Positions 14,102-25,943 of a stretch of 64,000 nt of DNA are shown piece after piece. The DNA is from Paramecium tetraurelia (taxonomy: Eukaryota > Ciliophora > Oligohymenophorea > Peniculida > Parameciidae): NCBI RefSeq assembly GCF_000165425.1, contig NW_001799189.1, forward strand, positions 4,728 through 68,727, written 5' to 3'. Under the pieces are notes generated by a model that did no database searches, was not told the DNA's origin, and saw only the letters and a program-made list of their open reading frames with translations. The number at the start of each line of letters is the position of its first letter. Position 1 is the first letter of the stretch. The position numbers were made by a program, and so were the translations under genes.

Positions 14102-15144
14102 ATGATTGCTAGTAATGAATTAGTGTTGGGAGATTAGTAAACTTAAATTATGATGTAGACCTAAATAAATCAAGTGTCCTTTTTGCTCAAATTCAACAGT
14201 TTCAACAGTTACTTTTAAGAATGGCTATATAAGCTATATTACGTGTTTTTTAGTTTTGCTGATTTTTGGACTTATGCCAAGTCTGTTACTAATACCAGTA
14301 ATTATGATAATCACAAGAACCTTAATTCATAAGTAATTATGATAAAATGAGCCTAGATGTTCTGCATGCAATGAAGAAATTGGTGGAGATGGAAAAGTGT
14401 TTCATGTGCTAGGTGTGAAGGATTCAGTATGAGTATTAATATATTCTTAAAGATGATGTCATTCAAAATTGGAGAGTTCGGAGTTATTTTGACTAAAAGA
14501 ATAGTTATTGGCACTTTGTTATTAATCTTAACATTAGGAGTTTTGTGGTATAGAATAATTGAAATGCCAACTTAATAATGGATGGATTATCATCAACATT
14601 ACAATCCAAATATCACTATTTCTGACACTTGGACTGATTATTTAGAGAAATGCTCAAAAGAGAAAATATTTCAAAATCTCTAAAATTAATAAATTTGTTA
14701 TTAAAAATACATCGACAGAACAATAGTAGATTGGAAAGGTACAATCAAATTATTAATTACATTTAGGATATGCAATAAGAGTAGAGGATAACCAATAATC
14801 TTTGATGAAATTCTTGCATCACTCTGTTAATATTTTGGTGAAAATGGACCCTGCTGAGAGTGAATTTCATCCTGATTTGTTATTGACTGCAGATAGTGAA
14901 ATAGCCACTGAATTGTGTAATTTGATTATAGATTCTTTTAGCTTCTGAGATTGAGAAATTGGAAAGAGGTAGTGAGTTTATTTTCACTGCTATAATTAAG
15001 TCGATTGGGGATTACTAAAACATCAGGCATTTTCATCTCCTAAACATAACTAAATTAGAAGGTTACATTGAAATTCCACCTCATCTTCATTAATAAAGTA
15101 GATATGGAAATTCTTAACAATTTCTTGCTTAATCAACTGATTGA
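14102..15144 (+). CDS. LITAF-type zinc/membrane domain joined to wolframin-like C-terminal region
   Basis: The first part (94 aa, introns of 22 and 24 nt) is LITAF-like: CPFC, a ~35 residue hydrophobic helix (SYITCFLVLLIFGLMPSLLL), then CSACNEEIGG; the paired CxxC knuckles flank the membrane-dipping helix. A TGA at 14430 would stop there, but it sits inside a candidate 26 nt intron (14427-14452, ends AAAG) that keeps frame into the next ATG. The second part has one TM helix (RIVIGTLLLILTLGVLW) and then a segment like the wolframin C-terminal OB-fold: CYQKYIDRTIVDWKG, and later LERGSEFIFTAIIKS with HFHLLNI. The fused model is 305 aa; the alternative is two genes 20 bp apart. LITAF proteins work at endosomal/lysosomal membranes and wolframin in the ER. 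The wolframin match is moderate. Confidence 0.55.
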
Positions 15145-15148
15145 ATAT

Positions 15149-15415
15149 ATGAGTAATAATAATATAAAATAAGTTTATACATGTAATTATATTGTTAATG
15201 ATAATGATATTACAACTTTATTTATTTTATAGTATTGGCATAACTTAACTATCAGGACTTGTTTTGATTCTTTCCATATTAGAATTATTTTTATTATAAC
15301 CTCAATAGGTAAACAAATAATTATTAATCCTATATTTTGGATCTTCTAAAATGCTGTCATTCCATTTTTTTTACTCCTATTATTGATGAGTATAAAACTA
15401 ATATAAATAAAATGA
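15149..15415 (+). other. Possible small membrane ORF in a spacer
   Basis: An 88-codon ORF (TGA-only code) with a hydrophobic C-terminal half (NAVIPFFLLLLLMS). Just downstream, other frames give short coding-like text (QSYPFYPQP), so an unresolved spliced gene may lie between 15149 and about 15590. No family is recognised and the AT-rich context makes chance ORFs likely. The rest of the spacer up to 15902 shows nothing I can name. Confidence 0.2.
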
Positions 15416-15902
15416 TTAACCCAATAATCTTATCCTTTCTATCCATAACCAATCCATTATTGATAATCCATAAATTTTGATTTTGTCAGAAAAGACCTCA
15501 GTATTCATGTGCAAAATACCTATGAACTGAATAACACTATTTTTTCAATGTATAAATTTAAACTTTTTTGAAAGAATATATAAGTTTAATTGATTAATAG
15601 TCTAATGAAACTTTTGTTTAATCATTTCGACTATTTAATTCACCTAAATAGACTAACATTGATTAGCCTATCATAACATGATATTTTTATTTATAATTGC
15701 GTTGTTTTATAATTGAAAATAATACTCTTAATACTCTAAATTTATTATCTAATATGCTTTAATTGTATCCATAAAGGTGACATCTTATGAATTATATAAA
15801 AGTCACATATTATTCATTAAAAAATATCTATTTTTTATGTTTACAAAACTTTTCAGCACATTTCGACATTAAAATATCTTCAGAAATTATGGCAAATAGT
15901 TT

Positions 15903-17169
15903 ATGCTAGTTGGATTATTATCAACAATTTGTTATCGATAGAAGCTAAGCCTATAAGTGAACCCAAACATCAAACAATATGGCGATAATTTGAATCGAGC
16001 ATTCAAAAGAGCATTAGTACCTGAAGATGATTTTTAGTATGAATTGTCACATTAAACTTAGTAAAAATACTATCATCTTGTCGGGAAATTCTAATAAAGA
16101 GTTAGCTGAAGGTAAATATCCTTATAATTGAATATTAGAGATAGCTGAATATTTGAATATTAAATTAGGCAGTGTCACTATTGGAAGATTTGCAGATGGA
16201 GAATGTCAAATTTAAGTATATACTTTATCTGACACAGGTTCTTGATAATATTAGAGGAAAGGATGTTTTTATCATACAATCGACATCTCCTCCCGTTAAT
16301 GATAATTTGATGGAATTATTGTTATTAGTCTCTGCCTTAAGAAGAGCATCAGCCAGAAAAATTATAGTTGTGGTTCCATATTATGGATACGCAAGACAAG
16401 TATATATAATTTGATTTGTTTCAGGATAGGAAATGTGCACCAAGAGTTCCGATATCAGCAGCAGATGTTGCTAGACTCTTAGAAACAGTTGGAGTAGATA
16501 GACTTATATCAGTTGATTTACATTGCGGATAAATTCAAGGGTTCTTTGGACCTAGAGTGCCAGTAGATAATCTTGAAGCAAATTTAGTTGCTCAGAATTA
16601 CTTATCACTCTAGAAGAAATATGAATTTAAGGATGTTGCAATTGTCTCCCCAGATGCAGGTGGTGTTTATAGAGCAAAGAAATTTTAAGAATAATTTGAC
16701 TAGCATCATCCAGGAATGCAATCTCATTTGGCTATGATTATCAAGTAAAGAGAAGGGCCAGGAAAAATAGCATCCATGAACTTAGTTGGTTAAGTCAAAG
16801 GAAAAGATTGCATTATAGTGGATGACATAATCGATACTGCAGTAAATTTAGATATTATTCTTTAAGGGTACACTCTCTGAGGCTGCCAGGGTACTCAAAG
16901 AACAAGGAGCCAAAAGAGTCTTTGCATTTGCAACTCATGCGTTGTTCTCTGGTAAAGCATTCGCACATCTCGGTGCTCCTTTTCTAGATTAGATCATAGT
17001 TACTAACACAATTCCTTCAAAACCATAAGAGGAGGTCTTGGGAGACAAAATATGTAGATTATCCGTTGGTAATTGATTTAACTAGTAGTTAGCTCCTTTA
17101 TTGGCTGAAGCTATTTATAGGGTCTAAAAAAAGGAAAGCGTTTCAACTTTATTTGATATCAAACATTGA
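15903..17169 (+). CDS. Ribose-phosphate pyrophosphokinase (PRPP synthetase)
   Basis: Makes PRPP from ribose-5-phosphate and ATP for nucleotide synthesis. 372 aa after six introns of 22-27 nt. Conserved blocks in order: [102 protein letters not shown] (metal-binding His), VSPDAGG, and the PRPP-binding loop [12 protein letters not shown] 25 nt intron (16842-16866, ending AAG) cuts that loop between DTA and GTL. The ATG at 16039 lies inside a 25 nt intron, so the start is taken at 15903. The extra ~45 N-terminal residues begin [15 protein letters not shown], which could be a targeting sequence; that is inference. Confidence 0.93.
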
Positions 17170-17417
17170 TTTTATTATCGAATTTTAGAAGTTCATTTTT
17201 ATTTTAATATTTTTAAACAGTCAAAATAATTTAGTTTAAGGTTTGAGGAATACCTTCAACTAAATAAATTAGATTCAATTTTCTTAATTCGTTTGTGCAT
17301 AACTGAATAGAATTTTAGAAATATTTGAATTATTGGATAATCAAATGAATAAAAAATAATCAAACAATTAAGCCTGCATTTGATAAAAATTATATTAAAT
17401 TACTCATAAATAAATTT

Positions 17418-18629
17418 ATGTAGACATAGCCTTAACCAATTGGAGTAATCACGTATTATTCTGATCAATTTGAACCACAATGTCCCTATTGTTAATCAGG
17501 AGAACATTCCATTTAATCTGATACTTGCACGTTTTAATAAACTCATCATATCAATGAGTAGGCCGTAAGGGGAAGAGGTATCAATTGAAGTTATCTTAGT
17601 TGTGTATGTGTCACCTGAGAGAATAGTTTCAAGAAAAATCATAGAAACAACTGCTATATCCCCATCCATGTCATAATTGGTTACTCCTTCAATAATTTCA
17701 ACAGCTACACCGAGAATAATAACATCCTAAAATCCACTGACCCAAGTGTCCCCAGTTCTGAATTAAAATTAGATTATCTCCAAGCAATAATCTCCAATTC
17801 TTGTTCATCAATAATATGTGATTCCACAACAGTCTTACATTTAACAACAAATACCTATTGTCTAACAATCTTCCTATGACTTGAAGATGAGTAGGGAGCT
17901 GTAGTAATCTTAGCTAATTTAATAAGATTTACAATTAAAATAAAAAGAGTTAGCAGAAAAATTACAAAATTAAACTGAAGAAATTCAGTAATCTAATTTG
18001 GCTTATAATCAATTACAATAGGCTTTATATGAGAAAAAGGATGAGTATGAATAACTAAAAAAGGCCTATGCATATTAAACATAATATTCTCCAACTACAT
18101 CGGTTCCTTAATCTCTATAAGAGATATATAATAAATCATAGGTGAAGGAGAAGAAAGTAGTTTTGTCATAGGAGGAATTAGAGTTATATTGGAAACATCG
18201 AGTATATGAATTAGAAGAATACTTATATGAATTATGGGGTAAGATTGGCTAAATGCAGCAGTAAAAATAAGAATCAAAAAAGGATGATAGCATAAAAGTA
18301 TAAATTTAATTTCACTAATATTTCAGATAGAATAATTGTAGAGAGAAGTTTGTTAATTGGAACATATTGTAAGACTAAAATCTAATTCAGTTGTAATTTT
18401 AAAAAATAAGTTGAATAATCTAATGTATCAGTATGATCCAGCTACTGAGGTTACAAAATAATAGGATTAACAGCTTTAATCTGTAAGACAATAGGTCATG
18501 AATTTAAATTCGAAGTATTAACAGATACAAGAGGAGATTCAAGATTTGGAGGCCTAAAATTAGAAAAGCAACGTGGGGGTGAATGATTATAATGCTATTC
18601 CAATTAATCAGGATTCTTTCTAGTATTGA
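17418..18629 (+). CDS. Coiled-coil protein with N-terminal CxxC motif
   Basis: 386 aa after introns of 22 and 29 nt. The N-terminus is MQTQPQPIGVITYYSDQ, followed by QCPYCQSGEHSIQSDTC, where the paired cysteines and a His could bind zinc. The middle is Pro/Gln/Ser-rich, and residues ~160-370 are a Gln/Glu/Leu coiled coil. I do not recognise a family. Coding is supported by uninterrupted frame across both short introns and by codon use (GAA, AAA, TTA) like the neighbours. It lies downstream of PRPP synthetase and 88 bp upstream of FKBP, on the same strand. Confidence 0.65.
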
Positions 18630-18717
18630 ATTGATTTTTTATAAGATTAGAAAATGAGTTTAAGTATATTAATTAACTTAAATAAAGTATATTTTATATA
18701 AAAATTTAAAAAAATTA

Positions 18718-19070
18718 ATGCAAGGATTTAAAGTTGAAACAATAACTCCAGGAGATGGAAAATCATTTCCTTAAAAAGGGTAAAGTTTTGACTAAAATTT
18801 AGCCAAAAAGTTCACGTGCATTATGTAGGAACCTTACTTGACGGATCTGTATTTGACTCTTCAAGAAATAGAGGAAAGCCTTTTATATTTACCCTTGGCG
18901 CAGGATAAGTTATTAAGGGATGGGATGAAGGTGTAGCAAAGTTGTCAATAGGAGAGAAGGCTATAATCACTTGTCCACCTGATTATGCTTATGGCGCATA
19001 AGGTTACCCACCAGTGATCCCCAAAAATGCCACATTGAAATTTGAAGTTGAGTTGCTTAATTTTGCATGA
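18718..19070 (+). CDS. FKBP12-type peptidyl-prolyl isomerase
   Basis: 109 aa with one 23 nt intron after codon ~20. The whole protein is a single FKBP domain: [75 protein letters not shown]506-pocket residues are recognisable (Tyr of HYVG, Asp of VFDSS, the QVIKGW aromatic, Tyr of YAYG, Phe of KFEV). Length matches cytosolic FKBP12; there is no signal or TPR domain. It catalyses prolyl cis-trans isomerisation and in other eukaryotes modulates Ca2+ release channels. Confidence 0.95.
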
Positions 19071-19204
19071 GATATTCATTCATTAAAATAAGTTAATTTC
19101 AAAACAGATAATTATAAACATCTTTAGATTTATACCAATAGGCAATCATTCAGCTCAATTTAATACTAATTTTTTAAATTACAAAATATATATTAAAAAA
19201 AACA

Positions 19205-19277
19205 TGATCACGGCCAGTCTCGAACTGGCGGCCTCGTCCTTGTTAGGGACGCGTGATAACCCCTACACCACGCGATC
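19205..19277 (-). tRNA. tRNA-Val (anticodon AAC)
   Basis: A 72-73 nt cloverleaf on the minus strand. The acceptor stem GATCGCG pairs with CGTGATC (one G-T). The D-arm has TGTAGGGGTTA, the anticodon stem CGTCC/GGACG encloses loop CTAACAA with anticodon AAC, and the T-arm has GTTCGAGAC. The internal A and B boxes are intact and there is no intron. It sits in the spacer between FKBP and a protein kinase gene. A T-rich run follows its 3' end (Pol III stop). Confidence 0.95.
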
Positions 19278-19568
19278 AATGGATAACAATTATCAATAAT
19301 TACACATAATATAAACCCTTTGGATTACAAGCATATGATGACAGCTAATAGATTTAAGGAATTAAGAATAAATTTAATTATAAACCTTTAGCATTTCTGA
19401 GTAGTTTTGGAAGTTGAGATCCACCATCGCAATTAGTAGGGTTAATTGAAATATGGAATAGGGAGAAAAATGAATTAAAAATACAAGGTAATTACTAGGT
19501 TTATTGTATGTTGATTAATATTTGAGCGATTAATCCTAATCTTCTATTATTATAAATTATATTATCAA

Positions 19569-20559
19569 ATGTCTTAAACGTCAAAGGAGGAAGAATACAG
19601 TATAATAAGCAAGATAGGATGTGGATTTTCGGCAGAGTATTGCTTTTAATTGAGAATTAGTGTCCAATTAGTTTCAAGATCTGGAGAATTGATGGCACTG
19701 AAAGTGTATAAGGCCAAACAAGATTAACTATATGAGAATGAGATTCGTATAATGAACAAGTTGAGTCACATTTCTGGGGTCATTAGAATAAGAGAAAGTG
19801 AACTTAGAGGGTGCATAATGATGGATTATGCGAAGTATGGAAACTTACTCCAATACTTATAATAATCCCGATTGGAAGAGAGCATAGCCAGAAGCTTCTT
19901 TAAATAGATGATATTCAGTAATAGTTCAAAAATACTATTAATAGTAATTGATAAGATTCACAAGATGGGTGTTGCTCATAGAGATTTAAAATTAGAAAAC
20001 ATATTATTAGACGATCAATACAAGTTGAAGATTTGCGACTTTGGATTTGCTGTTCAATATTTGGATGAACAAGGAAGGAGAATAAAAGTGAATGAGTAAT
20101 TTAGTATTTCATGATTGTAGTTATGTTGGAACGCCTTAGACTGCGGCTCCAGAGATATATCTTCGATAGCCATATCATCCAGTAGAGGCAGATTTGTTTT
20201 AGCTAGGAGTTATCTTATTTTAAATTTGTGCTGGATCGAGTCCATTTCACAATGCTAACATAAAGAGTGATCCAAATTATTAGTTGATATACAGGTATTA
20301 TTTAATTAATAATGAAGACAACAAATAGGAAAGTTTTGGGAGAAACATTAGTTTGAATTTTCAGCTTAATTGAAGGATATCATCGTTAAACTTTTGGCCT
20401 TTAATCCAAATCGGAGATTATCAGTAATTAATAAACTAATATTTATTAAAGATCCCTGAAATTCAGTCTCATCCTTGGATGCAAGGCGAAGAAGCTGATT
20501 AATCCTAAATTATTGATGAAATGGAATGCAGATAGTCAATACTCTCCTTATAAATCTGA
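19569..20559 (+). CDS. Small Ser/Thr protein kinase
   Basis: 295 aa, essentially only a kinase domain, from five exons with introns of 27, 25, 23 and 28 nt. Visible motifs: degenerate Gly loop (IGCGFSAEY), VAIK-type Lys in LMALKVYK, catalytic loop [15 protein letters not shown], then [13 protein letters not shown], and subdomain IX ADLFQLGVILF. RRLS, HPWMQ near the end is typical of CAMK-like folds. Catalytic K, D and D are all present, so it should be active. Two introns end in AAG. The small size and the HPWM motif resemble the expanded ciliate CAMK/NEK-like kinases; subfamily is uncertain. Confidence 0.85.
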
Positions 20560-20723
20560 TTATATCATACTAAAACTAAGATTCATATTTATTCATGTCT
20601 AAAACAATTATACTCAATGACAATTTCTATAATAGATTATAATAGATCTCTGAGCAAATTAAAATAATTAAATTCTATTGACATTTAATATAAATGTTAT
20701 CATATGATTATTATAAAATTGAA

Positions 20724-22860
20724 TCAATTTTAATCAATTTAGTATTTTAAAGATTGCTATCTTCCAAAAACTGATTGTTTTCTTGAAATCTTTAATGAAT
20801 CCTCCTCATCTATATCCTTCAATTCTTCCTCTGACACTCTGTATTTATATTGAGTAGTGAAAATGTCTAAAAATTCCAAAAACTCACAGTATTGATAATT
20901 TCGATTGTAGACTTCAGCTAACTTTTTTGTATTGACAGTATTCTTATATAAAGCTATAAAAGCAATTCCTCTTTTTAATTGATCTACACTTATAAACAAT
21001 GTAGGATATTTGACATCTTTTATTCTGGTGGTTGTATCAGAGTCCATTAAAGCCTTAAAAAGAGATAAATAATAGTAGATATCTTATCTTGATAAATTCT
21101 TCTCCAATATAATCTTTTCAATATTAATTAATTGTGTAATCTCTTTAAATTTTTCATTATCTTTGGTTTGGAAGGATTAAAACGGATCTTCTATAGGAAT
21201 ATTCTATTTCTATTTTTTTTTGAAAATATGTGTAGTCTATGGCATTATCTGGTCGAAAGCTTCTTCTTGTATTTCTTAAATAGATTTTTCATCTTCTAAC
21301 ATTAATTTCTGCTAGATTAGTTCTTCCTCTTTATAGCCTAAAAATTTTTTCTAAATTTAATGATAATGTTTACTGCTTGAAGTTTTATTTGAATTGAATA
21401 TCTTTTCCTTGCTTTTATCTTTTCCAGTCTCTACCTCATCATTTCTTCTAAATTCTTTAATTTACTGGAATACTTTGATTTATTTGATTGAATGTATTGC
21501 TACAACAATTTTAAATATGTATCTTATTCTTGTTCATTCATTTAAATTATCGACTATTCAAACATCTACTCATCTGGTTCTCTGAGATCGTTTTCAACTT
21601 CAATCAAATATTATGATGGAATTGAGGTCTAACTCTCTTGTTGTTAATGACGAAAATAGAATGGTAGTAAATTTTCTCTCTTCTTGAAGAATCTTGAAAC
21701 TTCCTCCTTGGATTTTAAGTCGAATAATTTTATGGCTAATTTTGGGTATTTATCTAATTAAAATTCACCTGAAAGTTTGAGTTGTTAATTCAATAGAATC
21801 CATAAATCAAATTATCCCTAATATTACGTATTACTTTACTTGTAGTTAAATATACAAAAATTTATCATATTAAGGTAATTAATTTAACTGAGTTATTTCA
21901 ACACTATCTAAAGAGAATACTTTTGTGAAATTCATGTGATTTCGAAAGTGCAGAATGTCTAAAAAATAGGAAATCCATTATCTAAAATTATCTGTCAATT
22001 CCTTCTCATTTATTATTTTCTCATAAATAGGAATAAAAAAGGGGAAAATACTTAATTCTAAGTTATTAGTTCTATAAATTAAAATTAAGTTACATTTATT
22101 TAACTTCAGTTTAAGAACTCTTCAAATGAAGACTTTAATGTGGTAGAAAAATCAATATAAAAATCTATTTCAAACCTTTCTTTGTATTCAAACCAATTTA
22201 AACTATTTTCTACTGTAAAATTTGCTGGATTTCATCGGTTTTCCAGCAAGTTTTGAACCTTTCTAAATGGTGAATTTCCTTCTGAATTTCATAAGCCTTA
22301 TTAATTCTATTCACCTTGTTATTCTTCTACCAAAGTTACCCTTCAATTTCAGGACTTAAACTTCGAAATTTGAATGAACTCGTTCTTTCAGAAACACTGA
22401 AATTATCTTTAATTAAAGAAGTAAGCTATGTTATAATTGGTTTTTGAGTAGGACTCTTAGTAAATTAGGTATGCATTTTAGAATTCGATTTATCCTTTTC
22501 TTTGGATCTGATTTTTAATTCTGATAACTTTTTACGATCCTTTTAAGTTGTTATTTTATCAGAGTCTAACTATAACTATTCAGAATGTCTATATCTGATT
22601 ATATCTAGCTTTGTTCTCGAAAGGATATTGGGAAACACGGTTGCCTTAACACAATAAGGGACTGTATTCTAAATAGATGTAGATCTGGAACTATTTATAT
22701 GAAAGCTGATCTTAGGAGATTTAGTTTCTTATTCTTTCACCTCGAGAATATAAATACACCTTACCGTAAACTTCTCTTCAGCCACTTCCAAATTGGCTTC
22801 TCTTTTGCTTAAGTGATCCTTGGTCAATACGATTGGAATATATTCTTTTAATGTTTACAT
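20724..22860 (-). CDS. Unknown ciliate protein, basic and helical
   Basis: 681 aa with four introns of 22-24 nt; exon sum is an exact codon multiple. No domain is recognised. It is rich in Lys, Ser and Phe, with helical stretches (GQLWQKNNKVNRINKAYEI; LKNLEEMMRQRLEKIKARK) and an acidic C-terminus (EELKDIDEEDSLK). Between about 22100 and 22250 two frames both look coding; only one needs just a single ordinary intron, and that one is used here. It ends tail-to-tail with the kinase gene 165 bp away. Confidence 0.6.
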
Positions 22861-22901
22861 GTTTATGTATATATTTAAATAATTTGGTTTATATATTATA
22901 T

Positions 22902-23313
22902 TCACCCCCATTCTTCAATAATTTCTGCTTTTTCTCCAAATAAGAACACAAAACGAATATCATAATTTTCTGATATATCAAATATAAGTGATATTGGTTG
23001 ATTTTATGAAGATTTATTTTTAACTATCTTCTCTAAATTAATTAGTTAGGTGATTAATAGTAGAACTCTTAATTTCTAAATTTGCATCTAATAAAGTTGG
23101 TTTGTTAGTAATGTAATTATTTTATAGATTGATTATTTGAAAGTAATAAATAATGATAGTTAAAGTTTAATTCTTGCATATAGAATACTAAATGCTACTC
23201 CATTTTATTTCGAATAGAACAGTTAATATTATTATAGACTAATTCAATTTATGAGGTTAATATTTGACTAAAATTGCAATTATCTATTTTACAACTTATT
23301 ATTCTTCAATCAT
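22902..23313 (-). CDS. Possible small gene of unknown function
   Basis: Starts MIEEQQVVKQIIAILVKYQ and ends DIRFVFLFGEKAEIIEEWG. The two coding-like ends join in frame only through a 55 nt intron (GTTAAAA...ATCAG), far longer than others here, giving 118 aa. It may instead be a fragment of the next upstream gene or a decayed locus. Confidence 0.25.
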
Positions 23314-23339
23314 TTATTTTGTAATTTAGATTTAGGTAT

Positions 23340-23849
23340 TCAATTCATTTCACTTACATCTAATACAATACTGCTTTGTTTTATTATTATGAATTAAGAA
23401 GGGTTAATCTTCAAATATTTTGATGGATCTGAATTGAATTTCAGATTAAGCCATTTTTGGAAATCCAGTTGAACCCATATCACATTTTGATGCTAACTTA
23501 ATCTAAATGCAAAGTAAGCGAATTCCTTGAAATGTAACTTTGTATTTTGTTAATATATGCCAGGAATGCTATAATGTTTAGAAATTTGTTAAGTTCTGAG
23601 AACAATATATCTGCACATATGTTGTTTCGATATAGAGATAATCTGATGTATCTCCTTTATTCAATTCTCTGAACAGACAATTTAAATAATCTGTAATGCT
23701 ATTCTATAAATTCCTAAATCATTTCTAAATGAAATATGTAATTTAAGTAATCGAGATGATGGTGATTGAATTGTATACAACTCTCTTTAAAATTATTAAA
23801 CTATATATCAGATTTAATTTAAGTAATTCAGCTTACTCCTTCCTTGCAT
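23340..23849 (-). CDS. Small unknown protein
   Basis: 149 aa if introns of 36 and 24 nt are removed, with exact codon closure. The text is beta-rich and Ile/Leu-rich (VIWVQLDFQKWLNLKF; FIIIKQSSIVLDVSEMN). No family is recognised. Its start is only 16 bp from the divergent start of the ankyrin kinase, which is unusually close, so this start or the neighbour's may be wrong. Confidence 0.35.
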
Positions 23850-23865
23850 TTATAATTATATTAAA

Positions 23866-25826
23866 ATGTAAAAAAATATTGATGACGAAGATGTTGACCC
23901 ATGCTAATTTATAAAAAATTTAGATACAGGAGATACGTATAGTGTTAACAATTTTGGTGAATTAGATATTGAAATTAAGCAATACAAGCCTTTAAATTAG
24001 AAAAAAGAAAGGTGGAAGACCTTTTGGAACAGAATGGAAGAAATAAATGAAAAATTGTATGATGCTTGTGAAAAAGGAGAAGAAGAAGTTGTTTCTAATT
24101 TGCTGAAAGATTAAATTGAGTTAAAATAATAAGTTTAATAATAAAATCGGTCATACAATTCCAGTTTAGTTGGAGAGGATTATCAGGAATTTATTGGATT
24201 GATAAATATTGATTGTAAAGGCTTGGATGATTGGACAGCACTACATCATGCTGTGAATAATAGAAGAGTGGGAATAGTTAAACTATTGCTAGATTCTAAA
24301 GCTAATCCTAATTTATGTACATTAATGAAGAGGACTCCATTGCATCTAGCATGTTTGAGAAGAAGTCTAGAAATCGTAAAACTTCTAGTGCAATATAAAG
24401 TGGATTTGAATTGCCAAGATTCTGATTTAAATTCTCCTTTGCACATAAGTTCCGAAATAGGATTTGTTTAAATTGTGGAATTTTTGTTGATTAACGGGGC
24501 AGATGGTACAATTTCATAATGATAATTCATATTAGCCACTTTGAAGAATTGCCAATAAAAGTCTCCTTATGATGTGACCATGTCCCCAGAAGTGAGGAAG
24601 CTTCTCGAAAAGTATGTTCCTAATACTGAAGGCTATCAATCGAGATCTTTGATTGGAGGATAAGTAGTAAGAAACTCGAGAGCTGATCATATTGAAAGAC
24701 TACTAGGTAAAGTCAATGAATTATCCAAAATGGAGATCTTGAAACAGTAACAACAGTAGTAGTAGATGAATTAAAAGGACAAACAAGTTAGCACTCCATA
24801 ACCTATATCTTAATTTGTGGATGTTAGTGTGAATGTATTTATGCTCTAAATTACTAGGCTTCTTCCCCGGATGGTTATATATTTCATAAATTACTTGGGA
24901 AGGGCAGCTTTGGAGAAGTATACTTCGCCTCAAGAAAATAGGATGGAGAATAGTATGCCATCAAAACACTTTGTAAAGAGAGGGTTTTGACTAAAAATCT
25001 AACTAGATATGCTCAAACAGAGAAGAATGTTCTCAGTGTTATGAAACATCCTTTTATTGTTAGATTGCATGCAGCCTTTCAAAATTCATCAAAGTTGTTT
25101 ATGGTTCTTGATTATTGTCCAGGAGGTGATCTAGGATAATTATTAACCAAACAAGTTAAGCTTACTGAAGAAGTGGCCAGATTTTATATATGCGAAGTGA
25201 TTTTGGCCTTGGAATCATTGCACAAAAACTGTATCATCTTTAGGGATCTGAAACCAGACAATGTGGTATTGGATAGTAAAGGACATGCTAAATTAACTGA
25301 TTTTGGATTATCAAAGGAAGGAGTTTATGACAATATTACTAAAAGTTTTTGCGGTTCCATAGCTTATCTTGCACCTGAAGTTCTGATGAAGAGAGGCCAT
25401 TCAAGAACAGTTGATTGGTATCTTGTAGGAGTCCTTCTTTATGAAATGATCGTTGGAATGCCACCATATTATAATTAAGACAGAGAAATGTTATTTGAGA
25501 ATATCAAAAAAGGAGTTCTTAGAATTCCAAAAACGATGAGTGAAGAAGCTAAGGATTTGATTAGATCTCTGTTAGTCAGAGATCCCTCTTAAAGATTAGG
25601 AGCTAAGGCAGATGCTGAAGAATTAAAGAAGCATTCCTTTTTCAAAAGTATCAATTGGGACGATATCTATAATAAAGTGTAAGATGGTCCATTCATTGAA
25701 AAGGATAATACAAAATAATGGGTTAGAGAAACGATTGATGTAAAATCTATTCTATTTATTTAGATGAAATTTGGTGATCAACCTCAATCTAATCAAAGGA
25801 TATCCGATTGGTCTTTTATTTAATGA
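23866..25826 (+). CDS. Ankyrin-repeat AGC-family protein kinase
   Basis: 635 aa, introns 30 and 23 nt. Residues ~95-235 hold about four ankyrin repeats ([59 protein letters not shown]). A Gln-rich linker follows, then an AGC kinase domain from ~330: [50 protein letters not shown], and [11 protein letters not shown] near the AGC tail. The catalytic loop reads FRD, as AGC kinases often have YRD. All catalytic residues are present. The ankyrin repeats probably target or regulate the kinase. A downstream ATG at 24032 is an alternative start that would ease the 16 bp head-to-head spacing. Confidence 0.9.
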
Positions 25827-25943
25827 ATATTGTTGTTATTATTGTTTTATTATTATTAATTTTAGATATGTAATCTTTTTTGAATATAATATTAATTTCA
25901 CAATTGTAATTTAATCTATATGTAAATAAATAATTATTTTATA

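Noticed and set aside
16039-16041. ATG as start of PRPP synthetase
   Set aside because: It lies inside a 25 nt intron; splicing gives a longer N-terminus and exact codon closure from 15903.
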